64,000 nt of DNA, taken from positions 1 through 64,000 of the forward strand of contig NZ_NJAJ01000009.1 of NCBI RefSeq assembly GCF_002632825.1, written 5' to 3'. Below, one piece after another: positions 1-9,892 of this stretch. Numbering within the stretch: the stretch's first letter is position 1; each line of letters opens with the position of its first letter. This DNA comes from Xenorhabdus stockiae. Its GTDB lineage: Bacteria > Pseudomonadota > Gammaproteobacteria > Enterobacterales > Enterobacteriaceae. The notes under the pieces were generated by a model that did not search any database, had not been told where the DNA came from, and saw only the letters and a list, made by a program, of their open reading frames with translations. Both the position numbers and the translations under genes were made by a program.

Positions 1-344
1 GAATCAATAAAGGCGATCCCTTGAGTTGTTACCTTACGTGACGACAGAAAAGCGCATAAAGGGATAAGCGTCCTTTTCTTCAGGGTAAGCATACGGGTAT
101 AACTGACTAATCCGGGAAAGTCGTGGATAAGGTATTGTTTTACATGTTCATTATAAAACGTTTTAAAATCACGATAATGGCTCATATGGAATAAAATGAG
201 GATCATCATGATTTCGCTGAGAGAAAGGGACGCTTCGCGGTGTCGTTTACGTAATCCGTTTTCAATGAGTTGTTGATGCCAAAGAGGGATAAATTTTTGG
301 CAAAAGTCATCGACGCAGCAGTAAAGTTCTTCTAAATTATACAT
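1..344 (-). CDS. IS982-family transposase, N-terminal part (runs off window)
   Basis: Reading the minus strand from an ATG at 344 gives an uninterrupted frame to the window edge (about 114 residues) starting MYNLEELYCCVDDFCQKF. It continues with a basic RKRHREASLSLSEIM segment, a FHMSHYRDFKTFY segment and an FPGLVSYTRM segment. These match the conserved N-terminal part of IS982-family transposases, which lies ahead of the first catalytic Asp. The frame is intact as far as seen. The DDE catalytic residues are mostly outside the window, so activity cannot be judged. Confidence 0.85.
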   Translation of the reverse strand, partial: MYNLEELYCCVDDFCQKFIPLWHQQLIENGLRKRHREASLSLSEIMMILILFHMSHYRDFKTFYNEHVKQYLIHDFPGLVSYTRMLTLKKRTLIPLCAFLSSRKVTTQGIAFID

Positions 345-434
345 GCCTGAGGATCTCCACGATTTTGTTTTCTTTAGCAAAAACTTTGATCGTGCCTCAG
401 GCACTTTAGTTCCCTTCTTAAGCGAAGCTCAGGT
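1..434 (-). mobile_element. IS982-family insertion sequence, truncated by window edge
   Basis: The transposase 5' part (1-344) plus its upstream flank. The flank holds a hairpin-forming GTGCCT/AGGCAC sequence near 393-406. The outer terminus is placed tentatively near 434, where the minus strand reads AACCTGAGCTTCGC. Without the other end I cannot confirm the terminal inverted repeat or a target duplication. Confidence 0.5.
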
Positions 435-480
435 TATTTAATACAATCAGGATATTCTGCTTATATAAAGAGTATTAAAT

Positions 481-1119
481 ATGCTTTCTAACTATCTACA
501 TGAATTTTTGGGGCTTGCGCTGATCCATTTTCTGGCTGTTGTTGCTCCGGGGCCGGATTTTGCCGTGACTATCAGACAAAGCATACACTTTGGCCGTTGG
601 GTGGGTATTTTTACTGCTATTGGTATTGGTGTGGGTATATCAGTCCACGTGATTTATACACTGATTGGGGTTGGTCCATTAATCCACTCAACGCCTTGGC
701 TGATGACAGTCGCCAAAATAATTGGTGGTGTATATATATGCTATTTGGGTATTCAATTTATCAGAAGCAAACCGGAACAGGCTGATTTTGTTCTTTCTCA
801 TGAAGCGCCAGTGCAGCAGCAAAATCTGCGAAGAGCTTTTTTTATCGGGTTTATGACAAATGCGACCAACCCTAAAGCAACGCTATTTTTTCTGGCTGTT
901 TTTACAACCGTGGTAAGCACTACGACGCCGTTATCTGTTCAGGTTTTTTATGGTGTATGGATGTGTATGGTGAATGCAGCATGGTTTATTCTGGTTAGCT
1001 GGCTTTTTTCTAATTCGGTGATCAGGTTGAAATTTATTCAGATGGGATACTGGTTTGAACGTGTAATTGGCTTAATCCTGATTGGATTTGCAATTCGTCT
1101 AGTATTTATTTCTGCATAA
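481..1119 (+). CDS. LysE/RhtB-family amino-acid exporter
   Basis: A 212-residue integral membrane protein with about six hydrophobic segments. Near the N-terminus it has the family signature VVAPGPDFAVTIRQS (canonical P-GP-), and in the middle the conserved MTNATNPKATLFF segment (canonical N-NPK). Such proteins export amino acids or homoserine lactone-like compounds across the inner membrane; the substrate cannot be read from sequence. Length is normal (RhtC about 206 aa). It is monocistronic, between the IS982 fragment and a GNAT-like gene, and has only a weak Shine-Dalgarno. RhtC-like proteins share the PGPDF motif, but orthology is not established. Confidence 0.85.
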   Translation: MLSNYLHEFLGLALIHFLAVVAPGPDFAVTIRQSIHFGRWVGIFTAIGIGVGISVHVIYTLIGVGPLIHSTPWLMTVAKIIGGVYICYLGIQFIRSKPEQADFVLSHEAPVQQQNLRRAFFIGFMTNATNPKATLFFLAVFTTVVSTTTPLSVQVFYGVWMCMVNAAWFILVSWLFSNSVIRLKFIQMGYWFERVIGLILIGFAIRLVFISA

Positions 1120-1394
1120 AAAATATGAATATAGAGTTAATCCAAACCGTAAGTTATTTAATATTACGCCAGAATAAAAGTTTGAAATTTTTGATAAATA
1201 GAAATGATGTGATAAAGCAAGTCGTTATAAGTTATTTTTTTGGTTATTCGGTTTGATTTAACTATTATTTCATTGTGATGTTCTATTTTGGTTTATATTT
1301 TTTGACAGTTAATGTGAATACTTTTATTGAAATCATAATAAAAACAAGGAAAGGAAACCAAATTGTTTTTTATAAAAATAAGGTGGATCATAAT

Positions 1395-2060
1395 ATGTTT
1401 AGATCAAAATCTTTTAACGTTCCTCATCCTATGGGTTTAGGTTCTCTAACCCGCACTAAATCCTTTTCAGAGTTATGGCTAACATCAATTGATATCAGAT
1501 GGTTTATCACCGTTAGAGAAGTTAAAGCCTCAGATGCACTACATGCAACGAGAATGATAAAAAATAAAACAATGCTTCCTGATTGGAAAGTTGACGATTC
1601 TTCTGGCCCGATTAGTTCAGAGCAACAAAGTTGGAATGCAAGATATGGTGAGTCACTCGATATATTTGTGGGGATTGAGGAAAATATAGCGGGTTACATT
1701 GCTGACTCAAAAAATATTAGTAAATTAGGTATGGTATTTTTTGTTGCTTATTTTAAGGGAGTTCCTGTAGGTGTTATGCAGTTATCAATGAAGCATAAGT
1801 TACCTCATATTTATTTGTTGGCAACACACTGTGGTATCCGAGGCTGTGGCCCTTTTCTGGTTGAATATGCAGTCAATAAATCACAGCAGTCAGGCAAAAA
1901 AGGAAAACTAAAACTCCAGCCATTTGAGAAAGCAAAGCCAGCGTATATGAAGATGGGATTTATTGACAAAGGTAGAAACCTAGAGTTAGACCCTGCTAAA
2001 AGACCGGATAAATGGATATGGGATGGGCATTCTAAGCGTTATACATATAACTTTATTTAA
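1395..2060 (+). CDS. GNAT-like N-acetyltransferase of unknown substrate
   Basis: The frame is open from 1275, but the ATG at 1395 is preceded by AAGGTGG at good spacing and gives a 221-residue protein. The C-terminal half resembles a GNAT fold. It has a strand (MVFFVAYFKGVPVGVMQL), a glycine-rich acetyl-CoA loop variant (HCGIRGCGPFLVEYA), then a basic KKGKLKL stretch and a terminal AKPAYMKMGFIDKG motif typical of GNAT motif B. The N-terminal ~80 residues match nothing I recognise. The gene is AT-rich, stands alone beside an IS fragment, and ends in a shared hairpin before ispH. Acquisition by transfer is an inference; an effector or toxin role is possible but unsupported. Confidence 0.6.
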   Translation: MFRSKSFNVPHPMGLGSLTRTKSFSELWLTSIDIRWFITVREVKASDALHATRMIKNKTMLPDWKVDDSSGPISSEQQSWNARYGESLDIFVGIEENIAGYIADSKNISKLGMVFFVAYFKGVPVGVMQLSMKHKLPHIYLLATHCGIRGCGPFLVEYAVNKSQQSGKKGKLKLQPFEKAKPAYMKMGFIDKGRNLELDPAKRPDKWIWDGHSKRYTYNFI

Positions 2061-2091
2061 ATTACCATTAACGCATTATAAAAACTGTAGC

Positions 2092-2155
2092 CCCGGCTTT
2101 TTGCAAGAAAAATTATTCATGATTAATCAATTAAATTTTCTAACAAAAAGCCGGG
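2092..2155. terminator. Long bidirectional hairpin between the GNAT-like gene and ispH
   Basis: CCCGGCTTTTTG at 2092-2103 is perfectly complementary to CAAAAAGCCGGG at 2144-2155. The stem extends imperfectly inward through AAGAAAAATT and AATTTTCT. It lies between two convergent genes and is T-rich on both sides, as expected for a bidirectional terminator. Confidence 0.6.
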
Positions 2156-2166
2156 TGAAAAATACT

Positions 2167-3120
2167 TTAATTAACTTCTTTTATATCAACCCGCAATTCT
2201 TTAGGGACTTCAAAGACAATATTTTCTTCACGTCCATGCAGTTCATTAACTGTTTTTGCTCCCAGAGTTTTCAAACGCTCAATGACCTGCTGCACCAGAA
2301 TATCCGGGGCAGAGGCGCCGGCAGTGACGCCAATAGCGCTGATATTATCAACCCATTCCTCTTTAATATCTTCGGCAGAATCAATTAAATAAGCGGGTTT
2401 TCCCATACGTTGTGCCAGTTCAGCCAAACGGTTGGAGTTTGATGAGTTTTTGGAGCCTACCACCAGAACAACATCGGCATCGGTTGCCAGATCACGCACC
2501 GCTTCCTGACGGTTAGTTGTGGCATAACAGATATCGTCCTTACGTGGGCCAATAATATTCGGGAATCGGGTATTAAGTGCATCAATAACGTCAGAGGTAT
2601 CATCTACAGAAAGCGTAGTCTGTGTCATGAAACACAGGTTATTTTCATCCTTAACCTGCAATTTCCACACATCTTCCGGTGATTCCACCAGATACATACC
2701 GCCTTCAGGGTTGTTATACTGCCCCATTGTGCCTTCTACTTCCGGGTGGCCGGCATGCCCGATCAGAATGGCTTCTTTGCCTTTACGACTCGCCCGGGCA
2801 ACTTCCATATGTACTTTTGTCACCAGAGGACAGGTGGCATCAAACAACATGGTCAGATTACGGGAGCGGGCTTCTGTACGGATAGCCTGCGAAACGCCAT
2901 GTGCGGAGAAAATCAGAATTGCACCATCAGGTACATCTGAAATTTCCTCAATAAAAATAGCGCCCCGAGCTCTGAGATTGTCAACCACATAACGGTTGTG
3001 AACGACTTCATGACGAACATAAATCGGAGCGCCATAGAGTTCTAATGCACGCTCAACAATGCTGATGGCACGATCAACACCAGCACAAAAACCACGAGGG
3101 TTAGCCAGCAATATTTGCAT
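2167..3120 (-). CDS. ispH: 4-hydroxy-3-methylbut-2-enyl diphosphate reductase
   Basis: IspH (LytB) performs the last step of the methylerythritol phosphate pathway, reducing HMBPP to IPP and DMAPP in the cytoplasm with a [4Fe-4S] cluster. The 317-residue protein has the three cluster cysteines in their family contexts: [12 protein letters not shown] near the N-terminus, [12 protein letters not shown] near residue 96 and [10 protein letters not shown] near residue 197. The catalytic Glu lies in EVEGTMGQY. The start has a strong GGAGG, located inside the 3' end of fkpB, which overlaps by 20 nt. Last gene of the ribF-ileS-lspA-fkpB-ispH run, as in E. coli. Confidence 0.97.
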   Translation of the reverse strand: MQILLANPRGFCAGVDRAISIVERALELYGAPIYVRHEVVHNRYVVDNLRARGAIFIEEISDVPDGAILIFSAHGVSQAIRTEARSRNLTMLFDATCPLVTKVHMEVARASRKGKEAILIGHAGHPEVEGTMGQYNNPEGGMYLVESPEDVWKLQVKDENNLCFMTQTTLSVDDTSDVIDALNTRFPNIIGPRKDDICYATTNRQEAVRDLATDADVVLVVGSKNSSNSNRLAELAQRMGKPAYLIDSAEDIKEEWVDNISAIGVTAGASAPDILVQQVIERLKTLGAKTVNELHGREENIVFEVPKELRVDIKEVN

Positions 3121-3571
3121 GGTTTTCCTCCAACTGAGGGTCTATTTCCAACACTTCAATTTCGAAAGTGATGTTTTGATCAGCCAGCGGATGGTTAAAG
3201 TCAACAGTGATGGAACCTTCCGCGACTTCTTTGATAAATCCCGGCATTTCACTGCCGTTCATCGCCGTAAATAGCATGATAGTGCCAGCTTCAGGAATAC
3301 CTGAATCCGCAAAATCACGAGGCGTGAAGTATTGTACTAAATCAGGATTATGTTTGCCGAAAACAGTTTCGCCTGCCAGTGTAAATTGATGTTTATCGCC
3401 AGTTTTCAGGCCAAGAAGCTGTTGTTCCAGTGGCTCAGAGAGGCTGCCATCACCTAAACGGAATAATGCGGGTTTACCTTGACTGTGAGTCGAGTCTGCT
3501 GTTGAGCCATCATCCAGCTTTAGGGTGAAATGTAATAAAACAGCACTGTGCGCCTGCACCTGCATTGACAT
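3101..3571 (-). CDS. fkpB: FKBP-type peptidyl-prolyl cis-trans isomerase, SlpA/FkpB type
   Basis: A cytoplasmic FKBP-fold prolyl isomerase/chaperone with an inserted IF domain. Conserved blocks [31 protein letters not shown] and [11 protein letters not shown] match E. coli FkpB. I chose the ATG at 3571 (156 aa) because AAAGG lies about 10 nt upstream; the longer frame begins with TTG at 3580, which sits on that ribosome site. The C-terminus (ending EENHANIAG) is several residues longer than in E. coli and creates the 20-nt overlap with ispH, consistent with translational coupling. A deleted ERIC element separates it from lspA. Confidence 0.92.
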   Translation of the reverse strand: MSMQVQAHSAVLLHFTLKLDDGSTADSTHSQGKPALFRLGDGSLSEPLEQQLLGLKTGDKHQFTLAGETVFGKHNPDLVQYFTPRDFADSGIPEAGTIMLFTAMNGSEMPGFIKEVAEGSITVDFNHPLADQNITFEIEVLEIDPQLEENHANIAG

Positions 3572-3606
3572 ATCGCTCAAACCTTTTAATAAAAAACGAT
3601 TGCAGT

Positions 3607-3695
3607 TATACCCGTCGTCTTTTCAAGTTGCCTTTTCGCTGTTGGCTGCTTTACTCACTTGCCACTGTGATGCAACCTGAAATCCACTGGGTATT
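3607..3695 (+). repeat. ERIC element, internally deleted
   Basis: Begins TATACCCGTCGTCTTTTCAA and ends CTGAAATCCACTGGGTAT, matching both ends of the full-length repeats elsewhere in the window, but only ~89 bp long because the central palindrome is missing. It lies within the lspA-fkpB interval, so it should be transcribed as part of the operon mRNA. Confidence 0.75.
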
Positions 3696-3748
3696 GATGG
3701 AATGACCAGCCCCGGTTTTATTACCGAGGCTGGTTTCTTATTGTTTTT

Positions 3749-4276
3749 TTAGTGACTATTTTTCGATGACTGTTCTTTCGATGAGGCTTTTTTATCACCC
3801 GGGCTGGTAAAACTCTCAATGATGATGAGTGCTGCCCCGATGCAAATTGCAGAGTCTGCAATATTAAAGGTAGGCCAGTGCCATTCTCCGACATAAAAAT
3901 CGATGAAATCGACAACAAAGCCGTGTACCAGCCTATCGAACAGATTTCCCAGTGCCCCACCAATCACCAAAGCATAAGCAATGTTGCTCAGTTTCTGCTT
4001 GGCACTGGAACGATACATCATAACCAGCAATGTGATACAGATGGCAATTGCAATCAATGCAAAGAACCAACGCTGCCAGCCGTCTTTATCAGCCAGAAAA
4101 CTAAAGGCTGCCCCAAAGTTCTGTGCATAAGCCAGATTAAAATAGGGTATAAGTGGTATAGATTCATACAGGCTGAAGTTCTGCAATATTAATTGCTTAC
4201 TGCCCAGATCCAATATCAATACCACAACAACTAACCAAAGCCAGCGGAGGCCAGTGGAACAAATGGGTTTCTTCAT
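3749..4276 (-). CDS. lspA: Lipoprotein signal peptidase (signal peptidase II)
   Basis: An inner-membrane aspartyl protease that cleaves signal peptides of diacylglyceryl-prolipoproteins. The 175-residue protein has four hydrophobic segments and the conserved catalytic regions [11 protein letters not shown] and FNIADSAI, each carrying an essential Asp. The N-terminal DLGSKQLIL helix is typical. Its ATG overlaps the ileS stop by one base (TGATG), showing translational coupling. The C-terminus is unusually Ser/Lys-rich ([14 protein letters not shown]). Confidence 0.97.
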   Translation of the reverse strand: MKKPICSTGLRWLWLVVVVLILDLGSKQLILQNFSLYESIPLIPYFNLAYAQNFGAAFSFLADKDGWQRWFFALIAIAICITLLVMMYRSSAKQKLSNIAYALVIGGALGNLFDRLVHGFVVDFIDFYVGEWHWPTFNIADSAICIGAALIIIESFTSPGDKKASSKEQSSKNSH

Positions 4277-7089
4277 CAGGCAAATTTACGCTCTTCACCG
4301 TTACCGGCAACGTTAGTCACACAGCGGCCACAAAGTTCTGCGTGTTCCGCCACCAATCCCAAGTCTTTAGCATAGTGCCAACAACGTGGGCATTTTTCAC
4401 CATCTGCTTTACGGAAGGCAATTTTAAGACCCTGAAGTTCGCTCTGTTGTGCATCATCACTGGCAGTGGTGTACGCAGCAACTTCTGCCTGTGAAGTTAA
4501 CAGCACAAAACGTAACTCATCTGACAGTTTGTTGAGTGTTCCGGCCAGTGCTTCATCAGCATACAGTGTTACTGAAGCTTCCAGTGAACTGCGGATGTGT
4601 TTATCAGCACGAGCCTGTTCCAGTACTTTGTTCACTTCACTACGAATTTCGAGCAGCTCAGCCCAGAAAGTATCGTTCATATCTTCACTATCTGCCAGAC
4701 CGAACAGGCCATCGTACCACTCTTCGGTCAGAACAAACTGTGCACGTTTACCCGGCAGTTCATTCCAGATTTCATCAGCAGTGAAGGAAAGGATCGGAGC
4801 CATCCAGCGAACCAATGCTTCTGCGATATGATACAGAGCGCTCTGGCAGCTACGACGTGCAACACTGTCGCTTTTTGCGGTGTATTGACGATCTTTGATG
4901 ATATCCAGATAGAATGAACCCATTTCTACAGAGCAGAACTGCATCAGACGCTGAACAACAGCATGGAAATCGTATTCATCGTAGTGTTTGAGGATATCAG
5001 CCTGTGCCGCCTGCGCACGACCTACCGCCCAGCGATCCAGAGTCACCATGTCTTCTGCTTTCACCATATGCTGCTCAGGATCGAAACCATTCAGGTTTGC
5101 CAGCAGGAAGCGCGCAGTATTACGGATACGGCGGTAAGCATCAGCAGAACGCTTCAGGATCTCATCTGAAACCGCGATTTCGCCGGAGTAATCGGTTGAA
5201 GCTACCCACAGACGCAGAATATCTGCACCCAGCTTGTTCATCACATCCTGTGGGCTAACGGTGTTACCGATGGACTTGGACATCTTACGTCCGTGCTCAT
5301 CCACGGTGAAACCGTGAGTCAGAACCTGACGGTAAGGAGCTTTGCCTTTAATAGCGGTAGAAATCATCAGCGAGGACATGAACCAGCCACGGTGCTGATC
5401 TGAGCCTTCCAGATAAATATCAGCGGAATGGCCATTGAATTCAGGACGGGCATCGACAACGGAAGAACAGGTACTTCCTGAGTCAAACCAAACATCCAGT
5501 GTATCCTGAGCTTTCATGTAATCTGCCGCTTCATCACCCAGCAGCTCTGACATGTCCAGATCCCACCATGCCTGAATGCCATCCACTTCAACACGTTTAG
5601 CAACTTCTTCGATCAGCTCTGGTGTACGAGGATGCAGTTCCTGTGTTTCTTTATGCAGGAACAGCGACATTGGTACACCCCATGTACGCTGACGGGATAT
5701 ACACCAATCCGGGCGGTTTTCGACCATGGATTCGATGCGTGCTTGTCCCCAACCCGGGATCCACTCAACACCTTTGATTTCTTTCAGTGATTGTTCACGC
5801 AGGCCTTTCTGATCCATGCTGATAAACCATTGTGGCGTTGCACGGAAGATAATTGGCTTTTTGTGACGCCAGCAGCAAGGGTAGCTGTGCTGGATTTTTG
5901 CCAGGCTAAGTAATGCGCCTTTTTCTTGCAGTAGCTCAACGATGATATCGTTCGCCTTGAATACAAACTGACCATCCAGTGATGGGTAGGTTCCGGAGAT
6001 GTAGCAGCCATTCGGGCCGACCGGGTTCGCGATTTCAAGACCATACTTCAGGCTGATAGTATAGTCATCCGGGCCATGACCACCGGCAGTATGTACGGCA
6101 CCTGTACCCGCATCAAGTGTGACGTGATCACCCAGAATTGCAGGAGATTCAAAGCCCATGAATGGATGGTTGAAACGCATCAATTCTAAATCAGCGCCTG
6201 TGCAATCGGTCATCACTTCCCATGAAGTGATACCTGCACGCTGCATAATGGATTCGACTAATTCTGCTGCCAGAATCAGACATTCATCGTTAACTTTAAC
6301 CAATTGATAGGTGATTTCTGCACCCAGTGCAATTGCACGGTTAGCAGGCAGTGTCCACGGTGTGGTTGTCCAGATGACCAGAGAAACCGGCAGATTCTGT
6401 GGTTGTACGCCAAATTTGGTATAGACGGCATCTGCATCAACGGCAGTGAAACGGACATCAATGGAAGGGGAAGTTTTATCGTAGTATTCAACTTCAGCTT
6501 CAGCAAGGGAAGAACCACAGTCAGTGCACCAGTGAACAGGTTTAACACCTTTCAGCAAATGACCGTTGCCAATGATACGACCCAGAGCACGAATGATGTC
6601 TGCTTCAGTTTTGAAGTCCATGGTCAGGTAAGGTTTATCCCAGTCACCCAGAACACCCAGACGTTTGAAACCCGCTTTTTGTGTTTCGACCTGAGTCATT
6701 GCATATTTGCGGCACTCAGCCCTGAATTCTGCGGCGGAAAATTTTTCCCCCGGCTTACCAATAATCTGCTCAACCTTGAGCTCAATGGGTAAACCGTGGC
6801 AGTCCCAACCCGGAATATAAGGCGAATCGTAGCCTGATAATCCTTTGGACTTAACAACAATATCTTTGAGAATTTTATTAACTGAGTGACCAATATGAAT
6901 ATCGCCGTTTGCATATGGAGGGCCATCATGCAAAATAAAGCTCTTCTTGCCGGATTTTGCTTTTCTGATGGCCTGATACAAACCTTCTTTGTACCAACGT
7001 TTCAACATATCTGGTTCGCGCTTGGCTAAATCCCCGCGCATAGGAAACCCTGTTTCCGGTAAATTTAGGGTGTCTTTGTAGTCACTCAT
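4276..7089 (-). CDS. ileS: Isoleucyl-tRNA synthetase
   Basis: A class I aminoacyl-tRNA synthetase of 937 residues, the normal enterobacterial length. The HIGH-type motif is in [15 protein letters not shown] near residue 60 and the KMSKS loop in [10 protein letters not shown] near residue 605. The CP1 editing domain carries [13 protein letters not shown] and an editing-site segment. The C-terminal zinc finger has paired cysteines in [14 protein letters not shown] and CGRCVTN. It lies between ribF and lspA in the conserved operon. Confidence 0.98.
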   Translation of the reverse strand: MSDYKDTLNLPETGFPMRGDLAKREPDMLKRWYKEGLYQAIRKAKSGKKSFILHDGPPYANGDIHIGHSVNKILKDIVVKSKGLSGYDSPYIPGWDCHGLPIELKVEQIIGKPGEKFSAAEFRAECRKYAMTQVETQKAGFKRLGVLGDWDKPYLTMDFKTEADIIRALGRIIGNGHLLKGVKPVHWCTDCGSSLAEAEVEYYDKTSPSIDVRFTAVDADAVYTKFGVQPQNLPVSLVIWTTTPWTLPANRAIALGAEITYQLVKVNDECLILAAELVESIMQRAGITSWEVMTDCTGADLELMRFNHPFMGFESPAILGDHVTLDAGTGAVHTAGGHGPDDYTISLKYGLEIANPVGPNGCYISGTYPSLDGQFVFKANDIIVELLQEKGALLSLAKIQHSYPCCWRHKKPIIFRATPQWFISMDQKGLREQSLKEIKGVEWIPGWGQARIESMVENRPDWCISRQRTWGVPMSLFLHKETQELHPRTPELIEEVAKRVEVDGIQAWWDLDMSELLGDEAADYMKAQDTLDVWFDSGSTCSSVVDARPEFNGHSADIYLEGSDQHRGWFMSSLMISTAIKGKAPYRQVLTHGFTVDEHGRKMSKSIGNTVSPQDVMNKLGADILRLWVASTDYSGEIAVSDEILKRSADAYRRIRNTARFLLANLNGFDPEQHMVKAEDMVTLDRWAVGRAQAAQADILKHYDEYDFHAVVQRLMQFCSVEMGSFYLDIIKDRQYTAKSDSVARRSCQSALYHIAEALVRWMAPILSFTADEIWNELPGKRAQFVLTEEWYDGLFGLADSEDMNDTFWAELLEIRSEVNKVLEQARADKHIRSSLEASVTLYADEALAGTLNKLSDELRFVLLTSQAEVAAYTTASDDAQQSELQGLKIAFRKADGEKCPRCWHYAKDLGLVAEHAELCGRCVTNVAGNGEERKFA

Positions 7090-7147
7090 TATAGATTCTC
7101 AGTTCCAATTTTCCGCTATACCCCTCAAGTGGGGTTCAAGTAGATGA

Positions 7148-8080
7148 TTAGGATCGCTGCAAAAAGTATTCTCTCGCAGAGACCACATCATTTGCGATTT
7201 GCTGTTTAAGCGCATCAAGCGAAGCAAATCGCTGTTCATCACGCAATTTTTTGCGCAATACCACATCAATATGACGCCCGTACAGATCCATTTGGGTATC
7301 AATCAGGTGTACTTCAAGTTGCTGGCCCTGACCAGAAACGGTAGGGCGATTTCCGATATTGGCAACACCCGGCAAAGGAGTATCACCTAAACCGTAAACT
7401 TCAACAGCATAAACGCCCTTCACGGGAGCAACCAGCCGCTTCAGAGGTAAGTTTGCCGTGGGAAAGCCAATAGTCCTTCCCAGACGATTACCGTGAACGA
7501 CCCGGCCACTTATGCTGTAAGGATGCCCCAGTAATGTTTCAGCCAATGTTAGATCATCATGTTGCAATGATTGCCGAATGGCGGTACTGCTGATCCGCAG
7601 ACCACTGTCACAAAAGCTGTCTGTACTGGCAACATCAAAGCCGTATTGTTTACCTGCCTGCTGTAGATAGTGAAAATCGCCAAGACGGTTTTTACCGAAA
7701 CGGAAATCATCACCAACCGCCAGAAACTTAACACCCAGTTTTTCCACGAGCAACCGGGAAACAAATGCTTCCGGTGAATTGGCAGCAAAATTTCTGTCGA
7801 ATTTCACACATAACAAGTAATCAACACCATACTGGGATAAATATTTTATTTTATCCCGTAGCCGTGTCAGGCGGGCTGGTGCTTTATCAGCGACAAATAC
7901 TTCCAGTGGCTGCGGTTCGAAAATCATCACCATTGTCGGTAACCCGAGACGCAGCCCTTCTTGCTTCAAATGTTTCAATAAAGCCTGATGCCCGCGATGG
8001 ACACCATCAAAATTACCAATCGTCAGCACGCAACCATGGTGACGCGCCCGGATATTGTGTATACCGCGAATTAGCTCCAT
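7148..8080 (-). CDS. ribF: Bifunctional riboflavin kinase / FAD synthetase
   Basis: Makes FMN from riboflavin and then FAD. The N-terminal nucleotidyltransferase domain shows GNFDGVHRGHQALL and a second conserved block at FFLAVGDDFRFGKNR-like residues 120-140. The C-terminal kinase domain carries RTIGFPTANLPL. 310 residues, matching the family. First gene of the run into ileS; 58 bp separates the two. Confidence 0.97.
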   Translation of the reverse strand: MELIRGIHNIRARHHGCVLTIGNFDGVHRGHQALLKHLKQEGLRLGLPTMVMIFEPQPLEVFVADKAPARLTRLRDKIKYLSQYGVDYLLCVKFDRNFAANSPEAFVSRLLVEKLGVKFLAVGDDFRFGKNRLGDFHYLQQAGKQYGFDVASTDSFCDSGLRISSTAIRQSLQHDDLTLAETLLGHPYSISGRVVHGNRLGRTIGFPTANLPLKRLVAPVKGVYAVEVYGLGDTPLPGVANIGNRPTVSGQGQQLEVHLIDTQMDLYGRHIDVVLRKKLRDEQRFASLDALKQQIANDVVSAREYFLQRS

Positions 8081-8428
8081 AGCTGGCTCAATACCGTGAA
8101 AATTGCCGGATTATACCTTGTACAGCGCACAAGGTTAACCCACGATCACAAAGGGTTTTAATTAATAACCTGATTCATACAATAAAAACAGGTTAGATGC
8201 CCGAAAAATATTTAATTTATCGCATTTCTCAGTGATTCATTGAGTTTTTTATTGTGAAAGGCTGTATTCCCTTTCAGTAAGCTGATAAAATCCTGCCCCA
8301 TCACAACGTAACCAGCGTCGCCGTACAACGACGCTTATTTGCACAAATCCATTGACAAAAGAAGGCTGAACAGGCATATTCCTCGGCCTTTGAATTGTCC
8401 TCGATAGAATATATTTGGGAGTTGGACC
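8081..8428. other. Divergent ribF/rpsT intergenic region
   Basis: Holds the rpsT promoter (listed separately) and presumably the ribF promoter on the other strand. No further gene seen. Confidence 0.6.
8352..8380 (+). promoter_or_regulatory. Sigma-70 promoter of rpsT
   Basis: A consensus -35 TTGACA at 8352-8357, a 17-bp spacer, and a -10 CATATT at 8375-8380, 49 bp before the rpsT start. A G/C-rich stretch follows the -10, as expected for a growth-regulated ribosomal protein promoter. Confidence 0.75.
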
Positions 8429-8689
8429 TTGGCTAATATCAAATCAGCTAAGAAACGCGCCGTACAGTCTGAGAAACGCCGTCAGCATAACGCAAGCCGT
8501 CGTTCTATGGTGCGTACTTTTATCAAGAAAGTATACGCGGCAATCGCTGCTGGCGATAAAGAAGCTGCACAGAACGCATTCAATGACATGCAACCAATTG
8601 TTGATCGTCACGCCTGTAAAGGTCTGATCCACAAAAACAAAGCAGCACGTCATAAATCTGCTCTGGCAGCGCAAATTAAAGCAATGTAA
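8429..8689 (+). CDS. rpsT: 30S ribosomal protein S20
   Basis: An 86-residue, highly basic protein ([20 protein letters not shown]...) that binds 16S rRNA early in 30S assembly. The start is TTG at 8429 preceded by GGGAG. E. coli rpsT also uses UUG, which is linked to its translational autoregulation. Monocistronic with its own promoter and terminator. Confidence 0.98.
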   Translation: MANIKSAKKRAVQSEKRRQHNASRRSMVRTFIKKVYAAIAAGDKEAAQNAFNDMQPIVDRHACKGLIHKNKAARHKSALAAQIKAM

Positions 8690-8710
8690 TTCGTTGTTTT
8701 AATTATGCTG

Positions 8711-8737
8711 AAAAAACCGGCTTTTGCCGGTTTTTTT
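8711..8737. terminator. Bidirectional terminator rpsT / nhaR
   Basis: Stem AAAACCGGC / GCCGGTTTT with a short T loop, flanked by A- and T-runs, between the convergent rpsT and nhaR genes. Confidence 0.9.
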
Positions 8738-8764
8738 GTATATACCCGATGATGTTGGCTCGTA

Positions 8765-9685
8765 TTATTTCTCTAATCTGTTTTTTAACGGAACATTGAA
8801 TAAATCAGAGAAATCTTTGTTACATACGCGCTGAACAGCCGGATGTTGGATCATTCTTTCAGCAAAGATGACATAATACTCTTCCTGTACTGATTCCAGT
8901 CTGCCTATCTCAATAATATCGCTGTCAGCAAAAGTATCATTGGCATAGAAAGACGGAGCGATAAAAATAGCATTATGGTACATACCAAACGCTTTCATTA
9001 ACGCTGCGTCGTCAAACTCTCCCAATACCTCAACCTCAAGGTTCTTATTGCGTATCCATGTCAGCAGTTTTCTGCCCAGCATTGAACGACGGCCGGGGAT
9101 CAATAAACGACGCTCTTCCAGACATTCCGGAAAAGGTTTTTCCGGGATCGGTTCGCGGCAGTAAAAACTGATGCTGCACTCTCCCAGCTTGACGGAAAAC
9201 AGGCCTTCCTGTTGAGTGGAATCAACCGGGCAATCAGATAAAATCATGTCCAGTTTATGTTGACTGAGCTGTTCAAGCAGCATTTCATGGGTTGATTCAA
9301 AGCAACGCAGATGGATTTTCTCATGTTCCACTACCGCGGTTTCTAATACCTTACTGACCAGACGTTTGGATAGGGCATCTGCGACCCCGACATCAAACAG
9401 CAGGTTTGATTCTCTGCTGTAGGTGACGATGTCCAGCATTTCCTGGCTGAGCATAAACATCTTATCAGCATAGCGGAAAATGAGTTGTCCCAGCTCTGAC
9501 GGAACTAATCCTCTTCCCTGACGCTTAAACAGTTTTCCACCCATGCGTTCTTCCAGCGCCTTAATCTGGCCGGTAATAGTCTGTGGTGTCAGGTATAGAG
9601 CTTCAGCAGCCCCGACAACAGAACCTTCTTTACAAACATGCCAAAAGTAGTAAAGGTGGTTAAAGTTTAAATGTGAAACCCGCAT
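8765..9685 (-). CDS. nhaR: LysR-type activator of nhaA
   Basis: 306 residues. The N-terminal winged HTH ([40 protein letters not shown]) is followed by a LysR effector domain with conserved blocks [14 protein letters not shown] and [17 protein letters not shown], all closely like E. coli NhaR. It activates the Na+/H+ antiporter gene in response to Na+. Located downstream of nhaA in the same direction, 207 bp apart, as in E. coli. Confidence 0.96.
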   Translation of the reverse strand: MRVSHLNFNHLYYFWHVCKEGSVVGAAEALYLTPQTITGQIKALEERMGGKLFKRQGRGLVPSELGQLIFRYADKMFMLSQEMLDIVTYSRESNLLFDVGVADALSKRLVSKVLETAVVEHEKIHLRCFESTHEMLLEQLSQHKLDMILSDCPVDSTQQEGLFSVKLGECSISFYCREPIPEKPFPECLEERRLLIPGRRSMLGRKLLTWIRNKNLEVEVLGEFDDAALMKAFGMYHNAIFIAPSFYANDTFADSDIIEIGRLESVQEEYYVIFAERMIQHPAVQRVCNKDFSDLFNVPLKNRLEK

Positions 9686-9892
9686 ATATTTATCCTTGTG
9701 TATACCTCATATCTGTACAACAGCCGTGACCTTACGTTTCAGGCTGCCAGATTATGATGCTCTCCTGTTTTCTTCTAATATGAATATCCACGGTACAGCA
9801 GGTGAGACGTTATACCGTGAATATTAAGAGGATGAATTAATTTGGAATTGTCTCGATTATGCGCCTAAATTAGTCTATTCAACGGCATTTGG

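Noticed and set aside
3702-3733. Hairpin CCAGCC...GGCTGG after lspA as an operon terminator
   Set aside because: In the transcribed (minus) direction it is not followed by a T-run; it would only work on the opposite strand, so fkpB and ispH are probably still cotranscribed.
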